Source: Gammaproteobacteria bacterium (GTDB lineage: Bacteria; Pseudomonadota; Gammaproteobacteria; Pseudomonadales; Pseudohongiellaceae). From it: a stretch of DNA of 64,000 nt. The position numbers and the translations under genes are program-made. The stretch lies in NCBI GenBank assembly GCA_030832825.1, contig JAURIJ010000011.1, forward strand, positions 1 through 64,000. The letters are read 5' to 3'. This document shows positions 37,815 to 47,613 of the stretch, piece after piece. A model generated the notes under the pieces. The model did no database searches, had not been told where the DNA came from, and saw nothing but the letters and a program-made list of their open reading frames with translations. Each line of letters opens with the position of its first letter. Positions within the stretch are counted from its first letter, which is position 1.

Positions 37815-38657
37815 TCAGTGCGTGAGTGAGTAGATCAGGTAGTTGATGCCCAGCTGGTAGGCGGCATTGGCATAGCGCGTCGGGTAGTACGGGTGATAGG
37901 TGTGCTCCCAGCCATCGCCCATGTCCGAATTCCAGTTGATCAGCACCATCACGCGGCCGAAGTCGTCGAGGATGGCGTGGTTGCTGGCCACGTCGATGCC
38001 CTGCTCGCCGCGCGAATCGTCCCGGCTCAGCGCCGGAATCATCTGCGGGCCGTCGATGTCGTAGTAGGTGCGAAAGATCTCGTGATCGTGAGGCAGCTCG
38101 ACGATCTCGCGGTCGGGGAAGATCTGCGAAAAGGAATCGTGGAAGTTGCTCCACTGACGCTCGCCCCAGAAATCGTCGATCAGCAGGAAGCCGCCGCGCA
38201 GCAGGTATTCACGCACATTGTCGATCTCCTCCTGGCTCAGCATGATGCCGCCCTGCTGACCCACTTCCAGCATGTACAAGAAGGGGTAGTCGAAGATCTG
38301 CTCGTCGTCGAAGCGCAGCACGATCGGGTCCCGCATCACGCGGATATTGGTCAGGCGCGAGACGCCGCGCAGGAAGTTCATGTCGGCACCGGGGAAGTCG
38401 ATGGACCAGGTGGGGCCGCCATCGCCGAAAAAGCCCCAGCCACCGCCACCCCCGCCCTGCCAGGTGTCGAACTGCACGCGCACGAAATTGAATTCCCCGC
38501 CCGGGTCGTACTCGATGTCCGGAATGGCCGGTTGCGGCTGCGCCATGAAGGGATTGTCGCCGAAGGGCTGAGCCAGCGCGGCAGGGCCGACCAGCAGGGT
38601 CGCGCCCAGCAGGGCGCCGGCCAGCAGCGATTTCAGGAAGGGGCTCGTGCAGTGCAT
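37815..38657 (-). CDS. DUF4159 secreted protein
   Basis: 280 residues. Signal peptide (LLAGALLGATLLVGPAALAQ) followed by a Pro-rich stretch and a Gly run of six residues, then the DUF4159 domain (FPGADMNFLRGVSRLTNI, YPFLYMLEVGQQGGIMLSQE, YLLRGGFLLIDDFWG). The fold resembles the glutamine-amidotransferase-like domains often seen beside MoxR/VWA proteins; no catalytic Cys is present. The SD GAGG is 7 nt from the ATG. Probably a periplasmic partner of the MMPL exporter downstream, by operon position only. Confidence 0.85.
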   Translation of the reverse strand: MHCTSPFLKSLLAGALLGATLLVGPAALAQPFGDNPFMAQPQPAIPDIEYDPGGEFNFVRVQFDTWQGGGGGGWGFFGDGGPTWSIDFPGADMNFLRGVSRLTNIRVMRDPIVLRFDDEQIFDYPFLYMLEVGQQGGIMLSQEEIDNVREYLLRGGFLLIDDFWGERQWSNFHDSFSQIFPDREIVELPHDHEIFRTYYDIDGPQMIPALSRDDSRGEQGIDVASNHAILDDFGRVMVLINWNSDMGDGWEHTYHPYYPTRYANAAYQLGINYLIYSLTH

Positions 38658-38727
38658 GGACAGCCTCGATCACGGCCGCCGGGGCGACGGCCAATGCCCG
38701 CCATTAAACCTGCCGCGCCGGCGCCTT

Positions 38728-40575
38728 TCAACCCTCGGCGCGGGCGGGCGCTGCAGGGCTGTGCCGCTGCAGCGAGATCACCGGAATGAACAGACTCATC
38801 AGAAAGCCCACCAGGATGATCCACAGGCTGGTGCTGAACATGCCGGTGATGGCATTGGAGAACGCCAGGCGCACGCCGGACTCGATGCGCGTGACCAGGG
38901 TGTCCACCTGCCCGGCCAGCAGGCTGCGCAGGGTGTTCAGGCGCTGCTCGATCTCGGCGGGCGGCAGCGGCTGCGTGCCGGACTGCTGCACCTGCTCGCG
39001 GATCTGCTGCGGCACCTGGCTGTTGGCCTGCACGGCGGCGATCGCGGCGGCATCGCCGGCATAGGCCTGGCCGAGCGTTACCAGCATGGCTTCCAGATCG
39101 CCTTCGATGCGCGCACGCAGCGCGCCGGGATTCATCACGCTGCTCTGGGCCTGGCTCATGTCGAAGGCGGGACTGCTGGCGGAACTGGGCATGGGCGGCA
39201 GCTGCCGCGGCAGCTCGGCCGTGAGGTTGAGCGTCAGCAGCGTGCCGAAGATGGCCACGCCCACGGTGTTGCCGATCTGGCGGAAGAACTGGGTGGAACT
39301 GGTGGCCACGCCGATCTGCTGCGGCGGGAACGCTGCCTGCACGATCAGGTTCACCAGACTCTGCGACGGCCCCAGTCCGAGTCCCACCACCACCATGCGC
39401 CAGGCCAGCTCAAGCTGAGTGGTCTCCGGCCCGATGCCGCCGAGCAGGAACACGCCGGCGATCAGCACGGCAGCGCCGCCCACCATGAAGGGCTTGTAAT
39501 GCCCGGTGCGCGACACGACCCGGCCGCTCAGGATGCTGCCGACCATCAGGCCCAGCATCAGCGGGAACATGGAGAAGCCACTGTTGGTGGCGTTGACGCC
39601 CAGCACCACCTGCATGAACAGCGGCATGAACATCACCACGCCCAGGAAGGCCATGCCGATGACGAAGGACGTGAGATTGGTGATCACGAACACGCGGCTC
39701 TTGAACAGGTCCATCGGCATGATGGCATCGGGCGTGCGCCGCTCCACCAGCACGAAGGCGATCAGCGCCACCGCGCTGAGGGCGAACATGCCCAGCAGCA
39801 CCGATGAATTCCAGTCATAGCGATTGCCGCCCCAGGTCAGCGCCAGCAGGAAGGGAATGAAGGCCACCAGCAGCAGGGCCGCGCCGAGAAAGTCGATGCG
39901 CCCGCCCGTGGCCTTGTTCAGGCTCGGCGTCTTGTAGGCGATCATCAGCAGGGCCACGATGCCCAGCGGCACATTGGCGTAGAACACCCAGCGCCAGCCG
40001 GCGATCTCGTGCCCGGCCACGGTGACGGTGGCGAAGTCGGTGAGGAAGCCGCCCAGGGCCGGCCCGACGATGCTGGCGATGCCGAAGATCGCCCCGAACA
40101 GGCCCATGAACTTGGCGCGCTGCAGCGGCGGGTAGATGTCCGCGATGATGCCGATCGCGCTGGTGAACAGCGCCGCGCCACCGATGCCCTTCACCGCGCG
40201 GAAGATGATCAGCTGCATCATGCCCGAGCCCAGCAGGGGCAGGTCGCCGAACTCGCCGCTGATGCCGCAGAGCATGGAGCCGAGCAGGAAGATGCTGATG
40301 CCGATCAGCAGGATCGGCTTGCGGCCATACAGATCCCCCAGCTTGCCGTAGATCGGCACCAGCACGGTGGAGGCCAGCATGTAGGCGGTGGTGACCCAGG
40401 CATACAGCTCCAGCCCCTGCAGCTCGGCGACGATGCGCGGCATGGCGGTGGACAGGATGGTCATGTCGAGGGCGGCGAGCAGGAAGACGATGAGCAGGGC
40501 GATCAGAGTGGTGCGCTTGTCCTTGTCGGACAGCGTCACGCCGGAGTCAGCTGGATTCAAGAGAGGCACCTTCAC
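38728..40575 (-). CDS. MFS drug:H+ antiporter-2 (EmrB/QacA type) transporter
   Basis: 615 residues with 14 predicted helices, the DHA2 topology. Motif D1 [13 protein letters not shown], motif [12 protein letters not shown], and motif C GPALGGFL are present. A soluble loop of about 120 residues between the last two helices (about 455-575) is longer than in most members. Likely exports hydrophobic compounds. The start is a GTG with no strong SD. No EmrA-type adaptor is adjacent, so it may act alone. Confidence 0.9.
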   Translation of the reverse strand: MKVPLLNPADSGVTLSDKDKRTTLIALLIVFLLAALDMTILSTAMPRIVAELQGLELYAWVTTAYMLASTVLVPIYGKLGDLYGRKPILLIGISIFLLGSMLCGISGEFGDLPLLGSGMMQLIIFRAVKGIGGAALFTSAIGIIADIYPPLQRAKFMGLFGAIFGIASIVGPALGGFLTDFATVTVAGHEIAGWRWVFYANVPLGIVALLMIAYKTPSLNKATGGRIDFLGAALLLVAFIPFLLALTWGGNRYDWNSSVLLGMFALSAVALIAFVLVERRTPDAIMPMDLFKSRVFVITNLTSFVIGMAFLGVVMFMPLFMQVVLGVNATNSGFSMFPLMLGLMVGSILSGRVVSRTGHYKPFMVGGAAVLIAGVFLLGGIGPETTQLELAWRMVVVGLGLGPSQSLVNLIVQAAFPPQQIGVATSSTQFFRQIGNTVGVAIFGTLLTLNLTAELPRQLPPMPSSASSPAFDMSQAQSSVMNPGALRARIEGDLEAMLVTLGQAYAGDAAAIAAVQANSQVPQQIREQVQQSGTQPLPPAEIEQRLNTLRSLLAGQVDTLVTRIESGVRLAFSNAITGMFSTSLWIILVGFLMSLFIPVISLQRHSPAAPARAEG

Positions 40576-40692
40576 GGAATGTCGGAAAGACAGGCCGCGC
40601 TATGCTACGCCGCCCCCTCCGAAGGGAACAGAAAAGCTTTCAGCCCGCCGACTCGCTTCGTCTCTGACTGAAGTCATTTCGTCGTATGGCGT

Positions 40693-41154
40693 TCACAACC
40701 AGCGGCGCACGCGGGCGCAGTAGGCCTCGAACTCGCTGCCGAACAGCTGCGCCAGCACGCGCTCCTCGGGCGCGATCTGGAAGCGGCGGATGTAGAGCAT
40801 GAAGGCCGGCACGCCCAGCAGCATCCACGGCGAGGCCAGGAACACGGCCCAGGCCAGCAGCAGGATGGCGAAGCCCAGGTACATCGGGTTGCGTGACACC
40901 TGGTAGATGCCGCCCGTGACCAGCCGGCTGGCCTTGTGGGGGTGCAGCGGGTCCACCGTGGTCTGCGCCTTGCGGAAGCAGTACACCCCCGCCAGACAGC
41001 AGAACACGCCATCAATGAGGAACATCCCGGCCAGCACCAGGCGCAGGGTGTCGTCCACTTCCAGACGGGGCAGCAGTCGGGCGAACTGCCCCATGGCCAG
41101 GCCGGTGAGCAGCATGACCAGGGGCGGCGGTATGCGGTGTTCGAGGGCGTTCAT
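40693..41154 (-). CDS. Isoprenylcysteine carboxyl methyltransferase-like membrane protein
   Basis: 153 residues, four or five helices. The diagnostic C-terminal block GGIYQVSRNPMYLGFAILLL and the APEERVLAQLFGSEFEAYCARVRRWL end match the ICMT/phospholipid-methyltransferase-like family, which binds S-adenosylmethionine at the membrane face. In bacteria the substrates are varied and mostly unknown. The ATG at 41154 begins the family-like MNALEHRIPPP; the long open frame beyond it is antisense to the TonB receptor. Divergent from that receptor. Confidence 0.9.
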   Translation of the reverse strand: MNALEHRIPPPLVMLLTGLAMGQFARLLPRLEVDDTLRLVLAGMFLIDGVFCCLAGVYCFRKAQTTVDPLHPHKASRLVTGGIYQVSRNPMYLGFAILLLAWAVFLASPWMLLGVPAFMLYIRRFQIAPEERVLAQLFGSEFEAYCARVRRWL

Positions 41155-41265
41155 GGCGCAGATACTCCTTGGAAAATCCCGGCGCTGCAAGTAAGGTCGG
41201 GGCCGGTCGGTCACGCCTGATGCAGCGCACACACGACACCATGACAACGACAACAAGAGACGCGC

Positions 41266-43464
41266 ATGAAGACACGGATTTCGCACGATGAGCCTTGTGG
41301 GAGCTTGCTTGCAAGCGAACGCAGACCAATTCGCTTGCCAGCAAGCTCCAACGACTCCAGGACTTGCAGGGCACTGGCGGTCGCCGCCCTGCTGCTGAGC
41401 CTCACCGCCCCCTTGACCCTGCAGGCGGCCGAGGAATCCCCCGACGACACCACGCTGCGCTACCCTGCCGAGTTCTTCACCCAGTGGAGCCCGGTCACCG
41501 TGCGCGACATGATCGACCGCATCCCCGGCATCACCGTGTCGCTGGAGGCCCCCACCGGGAATCAGAACCAGCGCGGCCTCAGCGCCACCGAGAACATCCT
41601 GATCAACGGCCGCCGCCTGAGCGGTCGCGACAACAATGCCGAAACCCAGCTGCGCCGCATCCCCTTCGACCAGGTGGAGCGCATCGAAGTGATCCGCGGC
41701 ACCTCCAGCGAGCTGGTCGGCGTGCGCAGCACGGGCCAGGTGATCAACATCGTCACCCGCGCCAGCAGCCAGCGCTCGCTCACCGTGGAGACCTCGGCCA
41801 CACAGTACCAGGACGCCCACGTGGAGCCCGGCGCCAACCTCAGTCTGATTGGCAGCGCCAATGCCCTGGAATACCGGCTCGGCCTGGAGCGCCGCTCGGA
41901 GTACCTGGCTCTGCGCTCGCGCGAGGACAGTATCCACGGCACCGGCAACTTCGGACCCAATGACCTGCGCCTGACCCGCGAAACCACGGACCAGGTGAAC
42001 CTCAACCTCAACGGCGCCTTCTCCTGGACGATCAGCCCCGCCAGCGTGCTGTCGGTGAACGTGCAGGCCGAGCAGAGCGACCCACCCCGGCTGATCGAGC
42101 GCTTCATCCGCGACTTCAACAGCCGCCCCGCGCTGGATTCGCGGGAACGCGAGCGCTACGACGCCACCCGCGACAGCTGGGAGCTGGGGCTGAACTTCAA
42201 CCATGGCTTCGCCGATGGCAGCCAGCTGGAACTGCTCACCGTGAACAACCGCCGCGCGGAGGACACGCTGCGCGAGCGCTTTCGCCTGGACGTCAGCCCG
42301 GGCCGGGACCTGCAGGACCTGGCGCTGGACACCGCCACCGTCAATGCCGAGCAGATCGTGCGCGGCGTGTATTCGCGCCCGCTGCGCGCCGGCCAGGATG
42401 TGGAGTTCGGCCTGCAGCGCGCCCTCACCTCGCTGGACACCGTGCTGCAGCTCTCCCAGCTGCAGAGCGGCGTGCTGCGCCGCGTGGCCGTGCCCAACGC
42501 CAATTCGCTGATCGAGGAGGAGCGCTACGAAAGCTTCGCTGTGCATCACTGGCAGATCACCCCGAAGCTGCGCCTGGAGAGCACGCTGGCGGTGGAGCAG
42601 TCCACCATCCGCCAGACCGGTGATGTCTCGCGCTCGCGCGATTTCCGCTTCACCAAGCCGAAGCTGGATCTGCGCTACGACTTCAGCAATGCGCTGCAAT
42701 TCAGCCTGGGGGCGGAGAAGGTCATCGGCCAGCTGCGCTTCGCCGATTTCGCGGCGGCCTCCGATCCGCGCGACGAGAACCGCAACACCATCGCGGGCAA
42801 TCCGGAACTCAAGCAGGATCAGACCTGGCGCTACAGCCTGGGCGTGGAACAACGCCTGCTGCAGGGGCGGCTGGTGCTGAGCGCACGCGGGCAGTACTGG
42901 GATGTCACCGACGCCACCGGCCGCATCGAGACCACCGTGCCAGGAGGCCCACTCACGTCGGCCAACGGCAACATCGGCGACGGCGAAGTGCTGTCGCTCC
43001 AGCTCAACGGCAGCTATCGCGTGACACAGGGCCTGCTGGTGAATGTGAGCGTCCTGGCACGCGCCTCGGAGACCCGCGACCCGTTCACGGGCCAGACGCG
43101 CCGCCTGGTGCCCAATGACCGGGGCAACTACCGCGTCACTGTGCGCCATGATCTGCCGGTGTGGAATGCCAGTTACGGCATAGACTATCTGGGCGCGGAC
43201 CAGGGCAATCGGCCGCTGCCGGACATCGACCGCTGGGAGGAACTGGACCAGCGCGAGGACCTGAGCCTGTTCCTGGAACGCCATTCACTCACCGCGCTGA
43301 ATCTGGCGCTGCGGCTGGAGCTGGGCAATGTGCTGGACGTTCGCGAGTGCGTGAATCGCAAGCGCTACGCCGGGCATATCCGCAACGGCGTGATCCGCGA
43401 GATCGAGGAGCGCTGCAATGCCCGCGGGCCGCACGTGGCGCTGAAGCTGCGCGGGACGTTCTAG
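41266..43464 (+). CDS. TonB-dependent outer-membrane receptor
   Basis: 732 residues. Plug domain: VRDMIDRIPGITV, QRGLSATENILINGRRLSGR, VERIEVIRGTSSEL and INIVTRASSQ. The beta barrel follows and ends in the canonical terminal Phe (LKLRGTF). The N terminus is odd: the hydrophobic signal core (LAVAALLLSLTAPLTLQA) starts only at about residue 37, because an inverted pair of REP elements (41296-41352) is read as about 20 residues of the n-region. No TonB-box or ligand-specific residues can be named. Its stop shares CTAG with that of the convergent DUF1501 gene. Confidence 0.9.
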   Translation: MKTRISHDEPCGSLLASERRPIRLPASSNDSRTCRALAVAALLLSLTAPLTLQAAEESPDDTTLRYPAEFFTQWSPVTVRDMIDRIPGITVSLEAPTGNQNQRGLSATENILINGRRLSGRDNNAETQLRRIPFDQVERIEVIRGTSSELVGVRSTGQVINIVTRASSQRSLTVETSATQYQDAHVEPGANLSLIGSANALEYRLGLERRSEYLALRSREDSIHGTGNFGPNDLRLTRETTDQVNLNLNGAFSWTISPASVLSVNVQAEQSDPPRLIERFIRDFNSRPALDSRERERYDATRDSWELGLNFNHGFADGSQLELLTVNNRRAEDTLRERFRLDVSPGRDLQDLALDTATVNAEQIVRGVYSRPLRAGQDVEFGLQRALTSLDTVLQLSQLQSGVLRRVAVPNANSLIEEERYESFAVHHWQITPKLRLESTLAVEQSTIRQTGDVSRSRDFRFTKPKLDLRYDFSNALQFSLGAEKVIGQLRFADFAAASDPRDENRNTIAGNPELKQDQTWRYSLGVEQRLLQGRLVLSARGQYWDVTDATGRIETTVPGGPLTSANGNIGDGEVLSLQLNGSYRVTQGLLVNVSVLARASETRDPFTGQTRRLVPNDRGNYRVTVRHDLPVWNASYGIDYLGADQGNRPLPDIDRWEELDQREDLSLFLERHSLTALNLALRLELGNVLDVRECVNRKRYAGHIRNGVIREIEERCNARGPHVALKLRGTF
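41296..41352. repeat. Inverted REP pair (BIME) inside the start of the TonB receptor gene
   Basis: Unit 1 (41296-41319, TGTGGGAGCTTGCTTGCAAG then CGAA) and unit 2 (41330-41352, its inverted partner with one internal change) form a hairpin. The type is the same as at 25935. The pair is read in frame without a stop. Confidence 0.8.
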
Positions 43465-44747
43465 GCGAACAGCGCCAGCTTCTCCACCGGCAGCGGGAAC
43501 AGGGCGTCCAGTTCTGCGGGCACGCCAAGGAAATCCCGCAGTGCCCGGTGAATGTGCTTCGGCGTCACCAGCAGGCCGGCGGAATGTGGCTCCAGCGTCG
43601 AGGCATTCAGCTTGAGCGCCTCGAAGTTCGCATCCGTCGCCCCGATCAAAGTGTTGCCGGTGATGCCCGCGCCCATCGCCAGCACACTGGTGATGTTCCA
43701 GTGATCCTTGCCGTCGGCGGTGTTGTAGAAGGGCGTGCGGCCGAAGTCCGAGCCGATGACGACCGTGACCTTGTCCTGCAGCCCGCGCTGTTCGATCTGC
43801 GTCCACAGATGATCCACCCCTTCCAGCAGCGCCGTGAGCGCGGCCGTCTGGTCCTCGTCGTGATCCCCGTGGGTGTCGAAGCCGCCCAGATTGAGCCCGG
43901 CGCTCACCGCCAGCCCGCTGGCAAAGGCGGCGACGGCGATCTCCGCCTGCCCCTTCAGACCGGCCGACACCGTAGCCGGCAGATGACTCAGAAGCGCCTC
44001 CAGGGGCACATCGCTGTCGCGCACTGTCTGCAGACGCGCCATCTGCGCCGCCCGCTCGGGCAGCGCCTCGCTCACGCGCAGCCGCGTCAGGCGCTGCTCC
44101 CGGGCGGCCTGCACGGCGGTATAGGTGGGTGAGCTGAAGAAGCCGACACTGCGCAGGGCCGGATCGCTCGGCGTCAGGCTGTTGGGATAGGCCAGGGCCG
44201 TGAACGTGCTGGCTGCCGCCGTGCGCACGGGCGCCACCAGGGCGGCCGTGAAGTCGTAGCCGCCATTGGAGATGAAGGCCATCGGCTGGCTCGCATAGGG
44301 CGCTGCCGCCAGCGCGGCCACACTCGGGTAGCCTTCTTCGAGCTTGCCGCTCCACACAAAGCGCTGCCCCGTTTCGTGGCCGTTGGTCTGGGTATCCACG
44401 CCGTTGATGACGCGCAGCCGCGTGTAGTGCTTCGCGAAGAAGGTGTCCAGATGCCCGGGCGAGTCGGTGCCTGGCGGCGTGACGCCGTCCGGGTAGGCGG
44501 CGTAGCGCAAGCGGCCGATGGACTTGATCTGCGACGCCGGGTAGTTGTTCACCGGCCCCAGCCCGTCGGCGCGCAGGGCATTGCCCTTGGGGTCAACCAG
44601 GGCCGTCGGGTCCCAGCCCCCCGAGGCGCTGACGGTGATGAGAAAGCGCGACGGCGTGGCGCCCAGGGCGGGACGCACCAGGGACATGGGAAGGACGCCG
44701 GCTATGCCGATGCCCGTCAACAGACGCAGAAAGTGGCGACGTTCCAT
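43461..44747 (-). CDS. DUF1501 family secreted protein
   Basis: 428 residues. N-terminal signal (RRHFLRLLTGIGIAGVLP; Tat-like RR). DUF1501 belongs to the alkaline-phosphatase/sulfatase-like fold: FLITVSASGGWDPTALVDPK, INGVDTQTNGHETGQRF, NLGGFDTHGDHDEDQTA and VTVVIGSDFGRTPFYN carry the likely metal-binding Asp/His residues. It is commonly paired with a large cytochrome-like protein, as here (44757-47243, 9 bp upstream). Probably acts in the periplasm on an unknown substrate. SD AGGA precedes the ATG. Confidence 0.9.
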   Translation of the reverse strand: MERRHFLRLLTGIGIAGVLPMSLVRPALGATPSRFLITVSASGGWDPTALVDPKGNALRADGLGPVNNYPASQIKSIGRLRYAAYPDGVTPPGTDSPGHLDTFFAKHYTRLRVINGVDTQTNGHETGQRFVWSGKLEEGYPSVAALAAAPYASQPMAFISNGGYDFTAALVAPVRTAAASTFTALAYPNSLTPSDPALRSVGFFSSPTYTAVQAAREQRLTRLRVSEALPERAAQMARLQTVRDSDVPLEALLSHLPATVSAGLKGQAEIAVAAFASGLAVSAGLNLGGFDTHGDHDEDQTAALTALLEGVDHLWTQIEQRGLQDKVTVVIGSDFGRTPFYNTADGKDHWNITSVLAMGAGITGNTLIGATDANFEALKLNASTLEPHSAGLLVTPKHIHRALRDFLGVPAELDALFPLPVEKLALFA

Positions 44748-44756
44748 GACAGTTTC

Positions 44757-47243
44757 CTAGGCGTAGAGGAAGCGGTAGTCGGACAGCAGGTAGGCCACCA
44801 CGGCCATCCACGCCCGGATCGTGTAGTTCGGGTCATTGCGCAGCCGGCCGTCCACGCCGCCGCTGTTGAGCGAGGCGCCGGTCAGCAGGTCGTTGTTGCG
44901 CTGGCACAGCGCGGGCAGTGTCGTCAGCTCCGACACGCCCACGCGCTTGCGTCCCTCGACCTGCACGGCTGCGAAGAGCTGGTAGGTGGCCTCGATCTCG
45001 GGGCTGTCCAGCGCCAGGGTCTCGCCCAGCAGGTAGGCATGCAGATGCTGGATCGTGGCGCGCACGGCCGCGCGCTCCTGCGCGGTATTGAGTTGCGTCG
45101 TGATGTCCACGCCCGCGAACAGGCGGCGTCCGGTCTTCTGCGCCAGGAAGTCGTTCGGCACGGCGTAGCAGGCCATCTCGTTGGCCATGCGCTCCTGCAC
45201 CAGCACCATGAGTCCGTTCGGGTCACCCAGGCGCACGGTGATCGTGAACGAGTCGATGCCACCATAGATCTGTTGATAGTACTGACGACTGTCAAGCAGG
45301 CGCGCGCTGGCGAGCACATTGCGACTGGTGGCATAGCTGTTGAGCGTGCCGCGCCATTCGAAGCCGAACAGGGCGTTGAGCTTGCGATGCAGCATCTCCG
45401 GCGTCAGCAGCCGGGCCGGGCCCGTGGCCGCGTGCACCACGCCCTGTGCCGGATCGCTCAGACCATCCGCCCGCCAGTAGGGGCTCAGCACCAGCTCCTT
45501 CACCAGAGTCTTGAGTGTGCGATTGGCCGCGACATAGCGCGCCTGGATCTCGTCGAGATGGGCGGACTCCGCCAGCCACGCCTCCGTCTCGGCCGCCGTG
45601 GCGTCCGGGCCGGGCGCGTCGAGGGGCTCCTGCCCCATCAGGCCGGTGTAGACCAGACGCACGATGGCCGCATCGAAGCGCGCGTCCTGCACAATGCGCT
45701 GGCTCAGCCACTGCAGGGGCTCTTGCATGGAAGTCCCTGGGAAGGCCGTGCCGTTGAAGCCCGCCTGGAACATGTCGGTGTACCACGAGCGGGCGCGCAC
45801 GAAATTGCCTGCGAGGTTCCAGTTCTGGAACGAGGAAGCCACCGGGTCGAGCAGGCTGTGGCACTTCACGCAGTCGGCGTTCTCCAGCGTGGGCGCGGGG
45901 CTGCTGATGTCCACGGCGGTGCCGTCGGGACGCGCGCCGTCCAGCGCCAGGATGTCCACATCCAGGAACAGGTCGTACACCACCCGTGAGCGGGCCCGGT
46001 TGCGATTGGTGGCACTGGTGGGGTAGCGATTGAGGAACATCAGCGAGCTGAGGATGCCGGCATGGGGCACGCCAGTGAGCCTGACCGGGCGAAACTCGGT
46101 GGCATCCCATTCGTTGGTGAAGATCGACGTGTCCGCGCCGTAGCTCTTGGCGGAATAGCCGTTGAGCATCACGTAGTCGGCGGTGAGCATCTGCGTCATG
46201 GGCAGGTCGTTGCGCACCACATGGTTGATCAGCTCCAGCGGCTCGCGCGCCACGCTGTCGTTGGTGGTGTTGCGCAGGGTCACGTAATCGCTGCCACGAT
46301 TGGCGACGCCCGGGTCGTACCAGCGCGCGTTCGGGTAGCGGCGCATCAGCTGGATGGCGGCCTCGCCGCCATTGGTGGAGAGATAGCGATTGGTCAGCAG
46401 CCAGTCGTTGAAGATCTCCGACAATCGGCTGTAGAACGCCGGTTCCGTCATCATGCCGTCGAGCACGCCGCGAATGCCGGTTTCCCCTTCGTTGGCCACA
46501 CGTGCCTGCTCCAGCGCCGTCGGCAAGCGGCTGACCAGCTGCAGGGCGGCACTGCGCAGCGTGGCCTCCAGGGGCAGCACTTCGATGGCGGCCATGGCCG
46601 TGCCTCCACCACTGCTGGTGCCGTTGAACACATCGAGCACGTAGGCGGCGACGGTGCTGGCGCAAGTGCCGGTGCAGGCCGCCGGATTGCCCAGCGGCAT
46701 GGTGCCGGCGATCTTGCTCTCCAGGCTGGCGAGGGACGTGCAGTTCACGCAGTTCTTCAGGCTGACGCCCACCGCGCCGCCCAGCCCATCCGCACCGTGA
46801 CAGCCTGCGCATTGCGTCGTGTAGTCGAGCTGCCCGGGCAGCACGACCTCCTCGGCGGCGAGCAGCTGGAAGACGTCGCCCGGCAGCCGCTGCAGGCGCA
46901 GCGCATGAAACGCAGTGCCGGCCTTCACGGTGGGAATCACCAGCAGGCCGTCACCGAGCGTGAAGGTCGCCCCTGGCTCCAGCCCGGCAGTGGCGGGCAC
47001 GGCCGAGGCGATGGCGAAGCGCAGGCTGGCCTCGTCCTGCAGCACCAGGCTCAGGCTGATCGCGCCGTAGCCCTCGACATCCACGCGGGGAATCTGCAGC
47101 ACGGGGTGCACGAAGGTGGGCAGCGACGCGCCGCTGGCGGCCCGGGCACCGACGGGCGTCAGCAGACCGGCGAAAACCACAAGCAGAATACCCAGCGCGG
47201 CAAGGCGCTGTGCGAGGCGAGTAGAAGTAGAAATCGTCAACAT
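44757..47243 (-). CDS. Large secreted dihaem c-type cytochrome-domain protein (partner of DUF1501)
   Basis: 828 residues with a signal peptide (LGILLVVFAGLLTPVGARA). A first haem motif CAGCH lies near residue 145 with further Cys residues (NCVNCTS, CTGTC) after it, and a second, CVKCH, near residue 458. Between and after them are long helical regions with conserved EPLELINHVVRNDLPMTQML and HAGILSSLMFLNRYPTS, which resemble the DUF1592/DUF1588-type proteins that accompany DUF1501 proteins. Likely a periplasmic or surface redox protein. The convergent TonB receptor may import or export what this pair acts upon. Confidence 0.82.
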   Translation of the reverse strand: MLTISTSTRLAQRLAALGILLVVFAGLLTPVGARAASGASLPTFVHPVLQIPRVDVEGYGAISLSLVLQDEASLRFAIASAVPATAGLEPGATFTLGDGLLVIPTVKAGTAFHALRLQRLPGDVFQLLAAEEVVLPGQLDYTTQCAGCHGADGLGGAVGVSLKNCVNCTSLASLESKIAGTMPLGNPAACTGTCASTVAAYVLDVFNGTSSGGGTAMAAIEVLPLEATLRSAALQLVSRLPTALEQARVANEGETGIRGVLDGMMTEPAFYSRLSEIFNDWLLTNRYLSTNGGEAAIQLMRRYPNARWYDPGVANRGSDYVTLRNTTNDSVAREPLELINHVVRNDLPMTQMLTADYVMLNGYSAKSYGADTSIFTNEWDATEFRPVRLTGVPHAGILSSLMFLNRYPTSATNRNRARSRVVYDLFLDVDILALDGARPDGTAVDISSPAPTLENADCVKCHSLLDPVASSFQNWNLAGNFVRARSWYTDMFQAGFNGTAFPGTSMQEPLQWLSQRIVQDARFDAAIVRLVYTGLMGQEPLDAPGPDATAAETEAWLAESAHLDEIQARYVAANRTLKTLVKELVLSPYWRADGLSDPAQGVVHAATGPARLLTPEMLHRKLNALFGFEWRGTLNSYATSRNVLASARLLDSRQYYQQIYGGIDSFTITVRLGDPNGLMVLVQERMANEMACYAVPNDFLAQKTGRRLFAGVDITTQLNTAQERAAVRATIQHLHAYLLGETLALDSPEIEATYQLFAAVQVEGRKRVGVSELTTLPALCQRNNDLLTGASLNSGGVDGRLRNDPNYTIRAWMAVVAYLLSDYRFLYA

Positions 47244-47613
47244 AACGGTGGCTCTCTCTGCGTGTCTGCGGGCGAGTGTAACCGCAGAATTGTGTTAGCA
47301 GACAAACTTTCGCAAGAAATGCCAATCTGTTGGCAGAGCGTGGCCAGCGCAGCGGCGAGCAGCGGGAGACGCCGGCCTGCGGTGTTGCGTTTGCTTGCAT
47401 CAATCGATTACCTCGCCTGTTCCACTATTTTTCGCCCCGGAACAGGGAGCCTGGGTTATTCCCCTGTGCCAAGTCGCGCAATCAGCGTCCTGGCTCGCGG
47501 GGGACGATCGCGTCGCCAATTGACACAGGCGATAATTGATTAATATTTATTCATTCGTAAACTATCAATGTTGCTAGACTGCGCTATCTGCCGCTCCGAA
47601 GGGAGTCCTTTAC
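47244..47613. other. Divergent promoter region between the dihaem protein and the ABC operon
   Basis: 370 bp without a gene. The last 70 bp before the operon (47525-47580) turn AT-rich (ATAATTGATTAATATTTATT), likely the operon promoter. No operator palindrome was identified with confidence. Confidence 0.5.

Noticed and set aside
40693-43284. 863-residue open frame on the minus strand
   Set aside because: Only the last 153 codons (40693-41154) are the real ICMT-like gene. The rest is antisense to the TonB receptor and has the Ala/Gly/Arg/His-rich look of shadow frames.
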